Of a stretch of DNA of 64,000 nt, positions 30,801-38,336 are shown piece after piece. The notes under the pieces are model-generated. The model worked only from the letters and a program-made list of their open reading frames with translations. It ran no database searches and was not told the origin of the DNA. Both the position numbers and the translations under genes were made by a program. Source of the DNA: Alcanivorax sp. (GTDB taxonomy: Bacteria > Pseudomonadota > Gammaproteobacteria > Pseudomonadales > Alcanivoracaceae); NCBI GenBank assembly GCA_022565695.1, contig JAIUME010000005.1:62001-126000 (forward strand). Direction: 5' to 3'. Numbering within the stretch: the stretch's first letter is position 1; every line of letters starts with the position of its first letter.

Positions 30801-31316
30801 TCCACCGGGCGACCGGGAGCGAGGCCCTCACAGCAGGGGCGTCGCTCCCGGGATCCACCCGTAATACCTCGCACTCCCCGGACTGTCTTGCCTCGACTCC
30901 CCCCGATACATGGCGCCCATCACATGACCAGCTAGTCACATCGGACACACCTCTCAATCTGTAACACCCCTCAAGTTATTGATAAATATCATTTTTTTAC
31001 AGGCATTTTCGAGAAAAACTGCCTTGTTTCGGGGCAAGCCGCACCATTGTTACCCATCGTAACACTTCGTTTACCCATGACCTGACACCGCCGACAACAT
31101 CGAAAAATCAGAAAAACCCCTTACAAAACAATCACCCACATTCGCGTGATGGCAGCGTGAAATCACTGGCACACAACCTGCTCTTTCCCCGCTGCGGCCA
31201 CGTAATGGATTGGCCAGGTAGCAAACCGTAAGGAGGCAATTCAACTTCGCCACATCCTGTTGTTGACGGCCAAAAGGCCGATGCCAGGAGTGTGGCTTTG
31301 CATCGGGAACGTAGAA
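30801..31316. other. Long AT-richer upstream region of the amidase gene
   Basis: About 516 nt without a supported gene. Just after the ALDH stop there is an imperfect hairpin (CCGGGAGCGA at 30813 with its complement ending at 30851), a possible terminator without a U-tract. From about 30955 to 31140 the composition drops well below the window average. This part holds an FNR/Anr-like site (30979-30992) and a GTTAC/GTAAC inverted repeat (31049-31063). A strong AAGGAGG sequence at 31230-31236 has no obvious start codon at the right distance. Confidence 0.6.
30979..30992. promoter_or_regulatory. FNR/Anr-like box
   Basis: TTGATAAATATCAT matches the FNR/Anr consensus TTGAT-N4-ATCAA at nine of ten defined positions. 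It sits about 325 nt upstream of the amidase ATG in the AT-rich part of the intergenic region. The distance is long, and no matching -10 element is obvious, so this is a candidate only. Confidence 0.4.
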
Positions 31317-32996
31317 ATGCTGAATATCAGACTGATTGTCGGCACAGCTGTGTGTGCCACAGCGCTAATGGGCTGCGGGGGCTCCAGCAGTTCATCACCT
31401 GCACCCTTTTCTTTTGTCGAAGCGACGGTCACCGACGTGCATGAGGCCATCGCCTCCGGCAAGAAATCCTGCGAGGGCATTGTCCAGGGATACCTGGATC
31501 GCATCGAGGCCTATGATTTCGACATCACCGGGCCGGAGCTCCGCTCCGTCGTCGTCACCAACCCTGACGCCCTCAATCAAGCCATTGAGAAAGATCTGAA
31601 CTTTGCAGTAACCGGCATCGATTCACCGCTGTACTGCATCCCTGTTCTGGCCAAGGACAATATCAATACCGCAGAAATGCCGACCTCCGGGGGCATCACG
31701 GCATTCGAGTTCAACCAACCCACCGAAGACGCCTACATCATCAAGCGCCTGCGTGATGCCGGCGCCATCATCATCGGCAAGGCCAACCAGGACGAACTGG
31801 CGTTCGGCTTCCGCGGCGAAAGCTCGATTCGCGGTCTGACCAAGAACGCCTATGATCACTCTCTCGGCGCCGGCGGCTCCTCCTCTGGCACGGGCACCAG
31901 CATCGCCGCCAGTCTGGCCATCTTCGGCCTGGGTTCTGACACCGGCGGCTCCATCCGGGTGCCATCTTCCGTTGCCGGCCTCGTGGGCATACGCCCAAGC
32001 ATGAGGCTGGTCAGCCAGGACGGCATCATGCCGCTGTCCAGCTGGCAGGATACCGGCGGCCCCATGTGCCGGACGGTCGAAGACTGTGCGCTGGCCATGG
32101 ATGCTCTGGTCGGCTTTGACACCTCAGCCTACGCCAACCAGCGCTCAGCCTTCGCCATCGACGCACCGCCCATCAGCTCTGCCGGTGAATACCAGAGCGT
32201 GACAGGCGTTCCGGCCAGCTATACCGACTATCTGGATGCTGGCGCATTGAGAGGCGCACGCATCGGGGTGGTGCGGGCCTTGTTCGGCAACGGCAACGGC
32301 CAGAACGCCATCGTCCAGGCGGTACTGGACGATGCCATTGAAAAAATGCGCGCTGCCGGCGCGGTGGTTGAAGATGTTGTCGTCCCGGACCTCAATACGA
32401 TCCTGACCCGCTACTCCAGCCTGTCGAACCAGGAATTCGCCCGGGATCTGCAGAACTATCTGCAAAGCTGGACCAGCGACATGGACGGCCACCTGCGCAC
32501 CTATCAGGCAATGCAGGACAGTGGCGGCTATCTGGAGCGCAACACCAACACCATCGCGGCCCGTAACAATATCGGTGAAGACCTGTCCCAGAACGCCAGC
32601 TACATCCTCAACACCGTCGAGCGCCCCGGTTTTGTGCGTCCGCGCCTGATGGCGGCACTGGACAACATCGACGCGGCTGGCCGCCCGGCCGGACCGGCAT
32701 ACGATGTGCTGCTCTACCCGACCCTCCAGAGCCTGGCGGGCCAGATCGGCGGCAGCCCCAGCGCCGGCAGCGCCAACCGCATGAGCCCCTTCTCCGGTTT
32801 CCCGGCATTGAGCATGCCGGCAGGTATGGCAGGCGCGGCCTATGACATCGACCCTGCACTACCGGTGGGCATGGAACTGCTGGCGCGGGAATTCGATGAG
32901 CCCACCCTGATCCGCATTGCCTACGCTTTCCAGGAAACGGTCAAGCCCCGCGCAACACCGGTGCACTACCCGGATCTGGTAGCTGGCGAAAGGTGA
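31317..32996 (+). CDS. Exported lipoprotein amidase (amidase-signature family)
   Basis: A 559-residue amidase-signature hydrolase with a lipoprotein signal (MLNIRLIVGTAVCATALMGC, lipidated Cys near residue 20) and a Ser-rich linker. The Ser-cisSer-Lys triad can be placed: Lys113 in VLAKDN, cis-Ser in GGSSSGTG (residues 188-190), and nucleophile Ser212 in GSDTGGSIRVPSS. GLVGIRPS follows, as in the family. The enzyme should hydrolyse an amide in the periplasm or at the outer membrane; the substrate is unknown. The frame is open to 31260 (TTG), but the 31317 ATG gives a clean signal peptide and has GGGA upstream. A strong terminator follows. Confidence 0.9.
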   Translation: MLNIRLIVGTAVCATALMGCGGSSSSSPAPFSFVEATVTDVHEAIASGKKSCEGIVQGYLDRIEAYDFDITGPELRSVVVTNPDALNQAIEKDLNFAVTGIDSPLYCIPVLAKDNINTAEMPTSGGITAFEFNQPTEDAYIIKRLRDAGAIIIGKANQDELAFGFRGESSIRGLTKNAYDHSLGAGGSSSGTGTSIAASLAIFGLGSDTGGSIRVPSSVAGLVGIRPSMRLVSQDGIMPLSSWQDTGGPMCRTVEDCALAMDALVGFDTSAYANQRSAFAIDAPPISSAGEYQSVTGVPASYTDYLDAGALRGARIGVVRALFGNGNGQNAIVQAVLDDAIEKMRAAGAVVEDVVVPDLNTILTRYSSLSNQEFARDLQNYLQSWTSDMDGHLRTYQAMQDSGGYLERNTNTIAARNNIGEDLSQNASYILNTVERPGFVRPRLMAALDNIDAAGRPAGPAYDVLLYPTLQSLAGQIGGSPSAGSANRMSPFSGFPALSMPAGMAGAAYDIDPALPVGMELLAREFDEPTLIRIAYAFQETVKPRATPVHYPDLVAGER

Positions 32997-33040
32997 CACA
33001 CATCAGCCTTGCGATGACGCGTGTCTGACGCACAACGCTA

Positions 33041-33072
33041 ACGGCGCACCAATCAGGTGCGCCGTTTTTTTT
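33041..33072 (+). terminator. Rho-independent terminator after the amidase gene
   Basis: A perfect 10-bp stem ACGGCGCACC / GGTGCGCCGT with loop AATCA is followed by an eight-T run, a textbook intrinsic terminator 45 nt after the amidase stop. Confidence 0.95.
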
Positions 33073-33241
33073 GTGCTGCACGACGATGCACTGCCTGCAT
33101 GTCCGAAGCGCCTCAGACATTCTACTCAGGGGCTTTGGCACGGGTGTGCGCCGGGTTCCGCGCGGGATCCTGGCAAAAGTGTGATGCTGGCACGTTTTCT
33201 GCGTGTCTCACAGAGAATGCCACCAATACGAAGATCAGCTG

Positions 33242-33718
33242 ATGAATACAGACTTGCGAGTACAGGCATATGGGCACCGACTTATGAGTAACGGGACCGA
33301 TACCAACTGGCTGATGCAATACCGGCTGCTGCGCCTTGTGAACCAGTGTCGCAGGCTGATCCAGTCCGAATTCGGCGTGCGGCTTACCCTGACCAATGAC
33401 GACCTGCGCGCAGAACTCGCTACCTATGCTGGCAAGACACGCAACCAGTCCCTGCAACGGGTCTATGCAGAACTGCGTCTTGCGCTGATTGAATTCGAGG
33501 GGCCTGACCCGTTGCTGGCCACACCGGCGGCGCCGTCGAACCAGCGTCGCTATCGCGGCCAGGTGATGCACACGGCAGACGAGATCGCGGAAGAGGATGG
33601 CCTGCCGTCCATGGCGCCGCCGGCAGCCGAAGGCGCATCTGAAGGACCATCCGAGAAGACGCCGGCCACCAAAACCCATTACAAGCGAATGTATCGCGGC
33701 CGTGTGGTAGAGGACTGA
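33242..33718 (+). CDS. Hypothetical protein with repeated RYRG-type motif
   Basis: A 158-residue protein from the ATG at 33242; a GTG at 33203 and an ATG at 33284 are alternative starts and none has a strong ribosome-binding site. I do not recognise the family. The N-terminal half looks helical and globular (NWLMQYRLLRLVNQCRRLIQSEFGVRLTL). The C-terminal half is low complexity (Pro/Ala/Glu) between two related motifs, QRRYRGQVM and YKRMYRGRVVED, the second being the C terminus. There is no signal peptide. Two Tyr-Arg-Gly repeats suggest a binding motif, but this is inference. It is convergent with the DUF2058 gene. Confidence 0.65.
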   Translation: MNTDLRVQAYGHRLMSNGTDTNWLMQYRLLRLVNQCRRLIQSEFGVRLTLTNDDLRAELATYAGKTRNQSLQRVYAELRLALIEFEGPDPLLATPAAPSNQRRYRGQVMHTADEIAEEDGLPSMAPPAAEGASEGPSEKTPATKTHYKRMYRGRVVED

Positions 33719-33741
33719 GGTCCGCTACCCCACACATACCG

Positions 33742-34281
33742 TTACCACATCAGGTCGTCAGGCACCTGATAGGCTGCATAGGGATCGTCTTCGTCTGACT
33801 GCGTGCCGTCTTGCCTGTCGTGCAATACGACCACGACGCTTTCATCGCGTTCGCGCAAGCGCATGCCGATCTCCGCGGGCACCACTTCATAACCGCGGCC
33901 CTGACGTACCACGGCCATCTGGCCCCGCGCCAGTGGCTCGACCATCGCCGCCGTCACATAGATCTTCTGCACCTTGCGTTGGTCGGCAAACTGGTAGGCC
34001 GCTTCACCGCCCCGTCGATCCAGTTTGTGCGTCTCGATCAACTGGCTGATCTCTGCCGCCAGCGCACGGCGCCGGGCATCTTCTTCACGCTGCTGGTTGA
34101 GCGCTTTCGAGCGCCGGGACTGCTCCTCGCGCAAGGCTTTGGCCCGCGCGGCGGCATCCTCCACCGGCTTGCCCTTGGCCTTGCTGGTATTCTCCTGACG
34201 TTTTTCATGCTCCGCGCGCCGCGCCCGTTTCTTGTCGGCAAGGCCCGCTTTGAGCAACTGGTCTTTCAATGATCCTGCCAT
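33742..34281 (-). CDS. DUF2058 family protein (YaiL-like)
   Basis: A 179-residue nucleoprotein-like DUF2058 member. The N terminus MAGSLKDQLLKAGLADKKRA is diagnostic, followed by a Lys/Arg/Glu-rich helical segment to about residue 85. A C-terminal globular domain follows (ISQLIETHKLDRRGGEAAYQF, VYVTAAM-like region, VVPAEIGMRLRERD). E. coli YaiL has been reported with ribosome- or nucleoid-associated fractions, but its function is not settled. The start at 34281 fits homologues; the frame is open to 34332. It begins 4 nt after the DyP peroxidase stop, so the two are probably co-transcribed. Confidence 0.88.
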   Translation of the reverse strand: MAGSLKDQLLKAGLADKKRARRAEHEKRQENTSKAKGKPVEDAAARAKALREEQSRRSKALNQQREEDARRRALAAEISQLIETHKLDRRGGEAAYQFADQRKVQKIYVTAAMVEPLARGQMAVVRQGRGYEVVPAEIGMRLRERDESVVVVLHDRQDGTQSDEDDPYAAYQVPDDLMW

Positions 34282-34285
34282 GACG

Positions 34286-35224
34286 CTATTCCGGCCTGGA
34301 GAGGGTTTGCAGAAAAGTGGTTGTCGGGGCATACCACCAGGAGCTCATCACCGGTGACGAAAACGTGGTCAGCCGATCCCGCACACCATCCTCAATCATG
34401 CCGTACATCCGGCGCAGCAGGTAATCGAAGCGGTCCAGCTCGCAGCTGAACGCCACAAAATAGCTGCCATGCTCGGTCGTATTCCCGTAGGGCACACTGC
34501 GGCGCCAGATTTTCTGCGGCACACCGTCGCGTGCCACATCGGTGCGACCAACATGGGCATCCGCCGGCATGTCCTCGTCGGAAAATTCCACCGCATCCGC
34601 CTTGGTGCGTCCGAACACCCGCTCCTGCTCCGCAACCGGCAGGGCTTCGAACGCATCAAGATCATGAATCCATTTCTGTGTCAGCACGAAGCTGCCGCCC
34701 GCACCGGGATGGCCGTCACCCACCAGCGCCGCCTGGCGCGCCTTGTCACCCTGGGGATTGCCAATGCCGTCAACAAAGCCGGTCAGATCTCGCATGTCAT
34801 GGTAGACAAACCCGTTGATCTCCAGCTGCGTACTGAAACGATCGCCCAGCGCACGATGCACCGCCAGCGACGCATCAAAAGCGTGGCTGCGATCCGGTGT
34901 CTGAATCCACACCAGCAAGTCGCCCTGGGTAGCGGGCACCTGGCCTTCCAGCGAAAACGCCGGGAAATCAAAACGCCCATCAAGCATGGCCCACAGCTGC
35001 GGGCCAAATGCCAGGGTAATCACCACTTCATCGCCGCCCAGCGCCAATACCGCAGACAACGCCTCGTGGACATCGGCCTCTGACATACCGCGCGCCAGCG
35101 CATACTCAAGAAACACCTGCTCGCCGAAGCGTTTGTCGAATATCCCGGGTTGGAAAATCCCGGGTTGGAAGGTCCCGGGTTGGAAGGTCTCGGATTGAAC
35201 AGGCCCTGATTGTGAATCTGTCAC
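34286..35224 (-). CDS. DyP-type heme peroxidase
   Basis: A dye-decolourising peroxidase, 312 residues from a GTG at 35224 that has GGGAG 9 nt upstream. The DyP signature GFVDGIGNP carries the distal aspartate. The family segments FVLTQKWIHDLDAFEAL, VGRTKADAVEF-like (FGRTKADAVEFSDED), DAHVGRTDV with the likely proximal His, RRSVPYGN and GSYFVAFSCEL follow. There is no export signal, so it is probably cytosolic. Near the N terminus a 15-bp tandem repeat encodes FQPGT/FQPGI units just before the conserved domain. It is upstream of the DUF2058 gene in an operon. Confidence 0.92.
   Translation of the reverse strand: MTDSQSGPVQSETFQPGTFQPGIFQPGIFDKRFGEQVFLEYALARGMSEADVHEALSAVLALGGDEVVITLAFGPQLWAMLDGRFDFPAFSLEGQVPATQGDLLVWIQTPDRSHAFDASLAVHRALGDRFSTQLEINGFVYHDMRDLTGFVDGIGNPQGDKARQAALVGDGHPGAGGSFVLTQKWIHDLDAFEALPVAEQERVFGRTKADAVEFSDEDMPADAHVGRTDVARDGVPQKIWRRSVPYGNTTEHGSYFVAFSCELDRFDYLLRRMYGMIEDGVRDRLTTFSSPVMSSWWYAPTTTFLQTLSRPE
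35143..35187. repeat. 15-bp tandem repeat in the DyP gene
   Basis: Three near-identical copies of TCCCGGGTTGGAAGG (first copy ending AAAA), followed by a degraded fourth copy to about 35199. They encode repeated Phe-Gln-Pro-Gly-Ile/Thr units in the N-terminal extension of the peroxidase. The unit is a multiple of three, so copy changes keep the frame. Confidence 0.85.
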
Positions 35225-35389
35225 GCTGATTGGCTCCCCTGATGTGGCCTCCCCGTGGAGGCAATACCCCCGCGAAAGGCGGCTATACCATAGCAATCAG
35301 GGGCAGACACTGCCAGCCGCAGGATGAACCGCCGGTGAACCCGGCGGTATACGATCTGCCCTCGGCCTGTACCCTGACCCAGCCACCCG

Positions 35390-37123
35390 TTACGGCGTGC
35401 GCGGATCGGCCCGCTCCAGGATGGCAGCGATATCCAGGCCAGTGGGCAAGGTGCCGTAATTACGGTCGCCCTGACTGCCGAGGCGCGACGCGATAAAGGC
35501 CTCTGCCACCGCCTCATTGCCGGCCCGTATCAGCAGACTGCCCTGCATGGTCAGGGAAAGCTGATCCACCAGATGCCGCGCCCGGTACTCGATATCCCCC
35601 GGCGCGTTCTGCAGACTGCCAAACGCCTGCTTCAGGCCGCTGACGGCATGATCCAGCGTCTTGCTGGCACCCGCCGTATCCGCCATTTCAGTGAACCAGG
35701 TCTCCAGGACTGCCGGCGTTTTCGCCAGCGCGCGCAACATATCCAGCGCCTGAACATTGCCGGAGCCTTCCCAGATCGCATTGATCGGCGCTTCGCGATA
35801 CAACCGCGCCATAATGAAATCCTCTGTCACGCCGTTGCCGCCCAGGCACTCCATCGCCTCGTAAGCATGGAACGGTGTCCGCTTGCATATCCAGTATTTG
35901 CCCGCCGGCAACCCCAGTCGCAACAACAGTTTTTCATGCTGGTTGTCCGGCTCTGCGGCGCTCTTGTCCAGCGCCTCGGCCATGCGCATGGCAATCGCCA
36001 GCGAGCCTTCCACTTCCAGCTGCAGATCCGCCAGCACATTCCGCATCAGTGGCTGATCAATCAGTGTCCGGCCAAAAGCACTGCGGCCAGCAGCATGATG
36101 AACCGCTTGCGCCACCGCCTGACGCTGCCCCGCCGCCGAGCCGATCATGCAGTCGAACCGTGTCATGGCGACCATCTCGATAATGGCCGGCACACCACGC
36201 CCCTCCTCACCGACCATCCAGCCCAGCGCACCGCGCATCTCGATTTCCGAGGAGGCATTGGAGACATTGCCCATCTTGTTCTTCAGGCGCTGCACCTGAA
36301 TCGGATTCTTGCTGCCATCCGGCCGCCAGCGGGGCACCAGGAAGCAGCTCAAGCCGCCGGCAGACTGCCCCAGCACCAGAAAACCGTCGCACATGGGCGC
36401 AGAGGTGAACCACTTGTGGCCCACCAGCTCATAGGCCTCTCCCGGGCCGGACGCCGCCAGTGGCACAGCCGTGGTGGTGTTCGCGCGCACATCCGAGCCA
36501 CCCTGCTTTTCCGTCATGCCCATGCCAATAGTCAGCGCCTGCTTTTCGGTATGCGGCACGTTACGCGGGTCGTAGGCGTTGTTCAGTACTTTGGGCAGCC
36601 ACTGCTCCGCGATGGAGGGCGTCAGCTTCAGCGAGGGTACAGCGGCAAAGGTCATGGTCAGCGGGCAGCCGTGCCCCGCCTCCGCCTGGGCCTGCAGATA
36701 ACACATGCCGGCCCGCACCACATGGGCGCCCGGCCGGGGATCGGTCCAGGGGGCGGAATGCAGGCCCGCTTCAAGCCCCAGCCTCATCAGCCGGTGGTAG
36801 GACTCGTGATAGCGCACCAGATCCACCCGGTAGCCTTGCCGGTCATGGGAATGAAACTGCGGTTTGAACTCGTTGGCCAGAAACCCCCACTCGATCACTT
36901 CCGCACTGCCGGTGCGCGCACCATGGGCAGACAGGCGTTCCTGCGCCCAGCCGCCACCATGGCGCTGCACGGCGTCGCGCAACGCGGTATCAGTGTCCCA
37001 GGCGTTGTAGTCCTGCAATACAGGCGCCTGATTGAACACCTCATGGGTGCTGGCCAGCGGCGCTGACGCCAGCGCGTCATGTTCAAGGGACAGGTCACCG
37101 TGGGGCGATGTGGGCGTGTTCAT
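35390..37123 (-). CDS. AidB-type acyl-CoA dehydrogenase
   Basis: A 577-residue flavoprotein of the AidB/isovaleryl-CoA-dehydrogenase-like branch. The N-terminal HEVFNQAPVLQDYNAWDTD motif is typical of AidB, as are HPRPGAHVVRAGMCYLQAQAEAGHGCP-like, TIGMGMTEKQGGSDVRANTT, EYELVGHKWFTSAP-like, FLVPRWRPDG and MECLGGNGVTEDFIMARLYREAPINAIWEGSGN. E. coli AidB binds DNA and is induced by alkylating agents; whether this protein does so is unknown. The ATG has an AAGGAG site 7 nt upstream. Its first 29 nt overlap the end of the TetR-type gene, so the regulator and enzyme are coupled. Confidence 0.93.
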   Translation of the reverse strand: MNTPTSPHGDLSLEHDALASAPLASTHEVFNQAPVLQDYNAWDTDTALRDAVQRHGGGWAQERLSAHGARTGSAEVIEWGFLANEFKPQFHSHDRQGYRVDLVRYHESYHRLMRLGLEAGLHSAPWTDPRPGAHVVRAGMCYLQAQAEAGHGCPLTMTFAAVPSLKLTPSIAEQWLPKVLNNAYDPRNVPHTEKQALTIGMGMTEKQGGSDVRANTTTAVPLAASGPGEAYELVGHKWFTSAPMCDGFLVLGQSAGGLSCFLVPRWRPDGSKNPIQVQRLKNKMGNVSNASSEIEMRGALGWMVGEEGRGVPAIIEMVAMTRFDCMIGSAAGQRQAVAQAVHHAAGRSAFGRTLIDQPLMRNVLADLQLEVEGSLAIAMRMAEALDKSAAEPDNQHEKLLLRLGLPAGKYWICKRTPFHAYEAMECLGGNGVTEDFIMARLYREAPINAIWEGSGNVQALDMLRALAKTPAVLETWFTEMADTAGASKTLDHAVSGLKQAFGSLQNAPGDIEYRARHLVDQLSLTMQGSLLIRAGNEAVAEAFIASRLGSQGDRNYGTLPTGLDIAAILERADPRTP

Positions 37124-37757
37124 GTGGCTCTCCTTTATCAGGCTGTTCTTCAATGCAGCTACCCGCCAACCCTGTGGCGCGCAGACAGAAGATGGTGATA
37201 CCGGCAATCAGATCGTCATTGCCGGTGTTCGAGGCCAGGGGGCCGGTCAAGGCTTCTGCCAGCGCACCGACCAGCGCCGCCGCAACAAGCTGTGAGGGCT
37301 GGGGCGGTAATTCGCCCTGGCGAATGCCGTGGTCGATCAGCGCCTGAAACGCATCACGGTATGCCGCCCGGTAAATCAGCCGGGCTTCGTCCACCGCCGG
37401 ATCCACGGGTTCGGCAATCAGCGCCCAGGCCAGCCGTGGCGCCCGCAGGGCACGCAGGCTGAACAGACGGATCGTGGCAGCCAGCCGGGTCGCCACCGGA
37501 CCGTCGCCTTCCAGCGCACTGCGGACCGCGGCCACCTCTCGCTCGGTCGCCACCCGAAACACCTCCGCCGCCAGTTGATCCTTGGCGTCGAAGTAGCGAT
37601 AGACCGTGCCCACACCGACCCCGGCACGCAACGCCAGCGCCTGCACGGTCAGTGCCGCAAAACCGCCCTCACGCACCAGCGATTCCGCCGCCGCCAGCAG
37701 CGCCTGCCGCTGGGCAATCTTGCGTTCGCGGACCCGCACCGTTTCTCTGTAGGCCAT
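37095..37757 (-). CDS. TetR-family transcriptional regulator
   Basis: A 220-residue regulator. The N-terminal helix-turn-helix is clear: RQALLAAAESLVREGGFAALTVQALALRAGVGVGTVYRYFDAKDQLAAEVF (positions about 17-67). The C-terminal ligand domain is helical and contains PRLAWALIAEPVDPAVDEARLIYR. The last codons overlap the start of the AidB-like gene, so the regulator probably controls that operon and responds to an acyl-CoA or related ligand (inference). CACTTG half-sites at 37785-37790 (reverse), 37878 and 37890 in the upstream gap could be its operator. Confidence 0.92.
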   Translation of the reverse strand: MAYRETVRVRERKIAQRQALLAAAESLVREGGFAALTVQALALRAGVGVGTVYRYFDAKDQLAAEVFRVATEREVAAVRSALEGDGPVATRLAATIRLFSLRALRAPRLAWALIAEPVDPAVDEARLIYRAAYRDAFQALIDHGIRQGELPPQPSQLVAAALVGALAEALTGPLASNTGNDDLIAGITIFCLRATGLAGSCIEEQPDKGEPHEHAHIAPR

Positions 37758-37874
37758 AAACGGAATCTCTGTTCAGTCTTTAAACAAGTGAATCATTATT
37801 CCGATCTTCACACAAGCCCGATCTTCCGAGCGAGCCAGGCACCCAATATTCGAAATGAAAATTTAGTAAAAACA

Positions 37875-37898
37875 ACCACTTGAAAGACCACTTGAAAA
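37875..37898. repeat. 12-bp tandem repeat upstream of the PA2779-like gene
   Basis: ACCACTTGAAAG and ACCACTTGAAAA stand in tandem between the divergent TetR and PA2779-like genes. The contained CACTTG also appears inverted at 37785-37790. A regulator-binding role is possible and could link the TetR gene to this promoter. Confidence 0.4.
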
Positions 37899-37959
37899 GA
37901 TATGCCCACCAAAGCTGTGCCATACTGTCGGCTGACAATACTGAATCGGGAGAACAACC

Positions 37960-38322
37960 ATGCCCCAGGGGATACTGCGCCATCGACTGCTCAATGCACT
38001 GTTGATCTTCATGCTGATTGGCGTCACCGCACCAGCGGCCCACGCGGGCATTGTCGGCACCGACACCCTGCTCCATGAACAGTCCGTGGATGATGAGCGG
38101 CAGCGACTGACCGCCATGCTGGAAAACATGCTGGAGCGGGACGATGTGCAAGCCGCGCTGGTGGAGCGCGGCGTCAGCCCGGACGATGCCGCAGAGCGTA
38201 TAGCCAGCCTCAGTGAACAGGAATTGCAGGCCTTTGGCGCGCAGATGGATGAGCTGCCCGCCGGTGCCGGCACCGTGACCATACTGCTGGTGATCATTCT
38301 GCTGATTCTGATCCTGCGCTGA
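37960..38322 (+). CDS. PA2779-family small exported/membrane protein
   Basis: A 120-residue protein with an N-terminal signal or membrane segment (LLNALLIFMLIGVTAPAAHA). A short helical acidic domain follows (DDERQRLTAMLENMLERDDVQAALVERGVSPDDAAERIASLSEQELQAF split around Asp-Asp), and a C-terminal hydrophobic helix ends VTILLVIILLILILR. This layout matches the PA2779 family of Pseudomonas. The next gene is the PA2778-like peptidase, as in P. aeruginosa, so the two probably act together. An alternative cleavage after AHA would leave a periplasmic protein with a membrane tail. The function is unknown. Confidence 0.85.
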   Translation: MPQGILRHRLLNALLIFMLIGVTAPAAHAGIVGTDTLLHEQSVDDERQRLTAMLENMLERDDVQAALVERGVSPDDAAERIASLSEQELQAFGAQMDELPAGAGTVTILLVIILLILILR

Positions 38323-38336
38323 ATGCCACAGCCCGC

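Noticed and set aside
35390-37123. Classical short-chain acyl-CoA dehydrogenase of beta-oxidation
   Set aside because: Length (577 residues) and the N-terminal motif place it in the AidB branch rather than the 380-residue FadE-like short enzymes.
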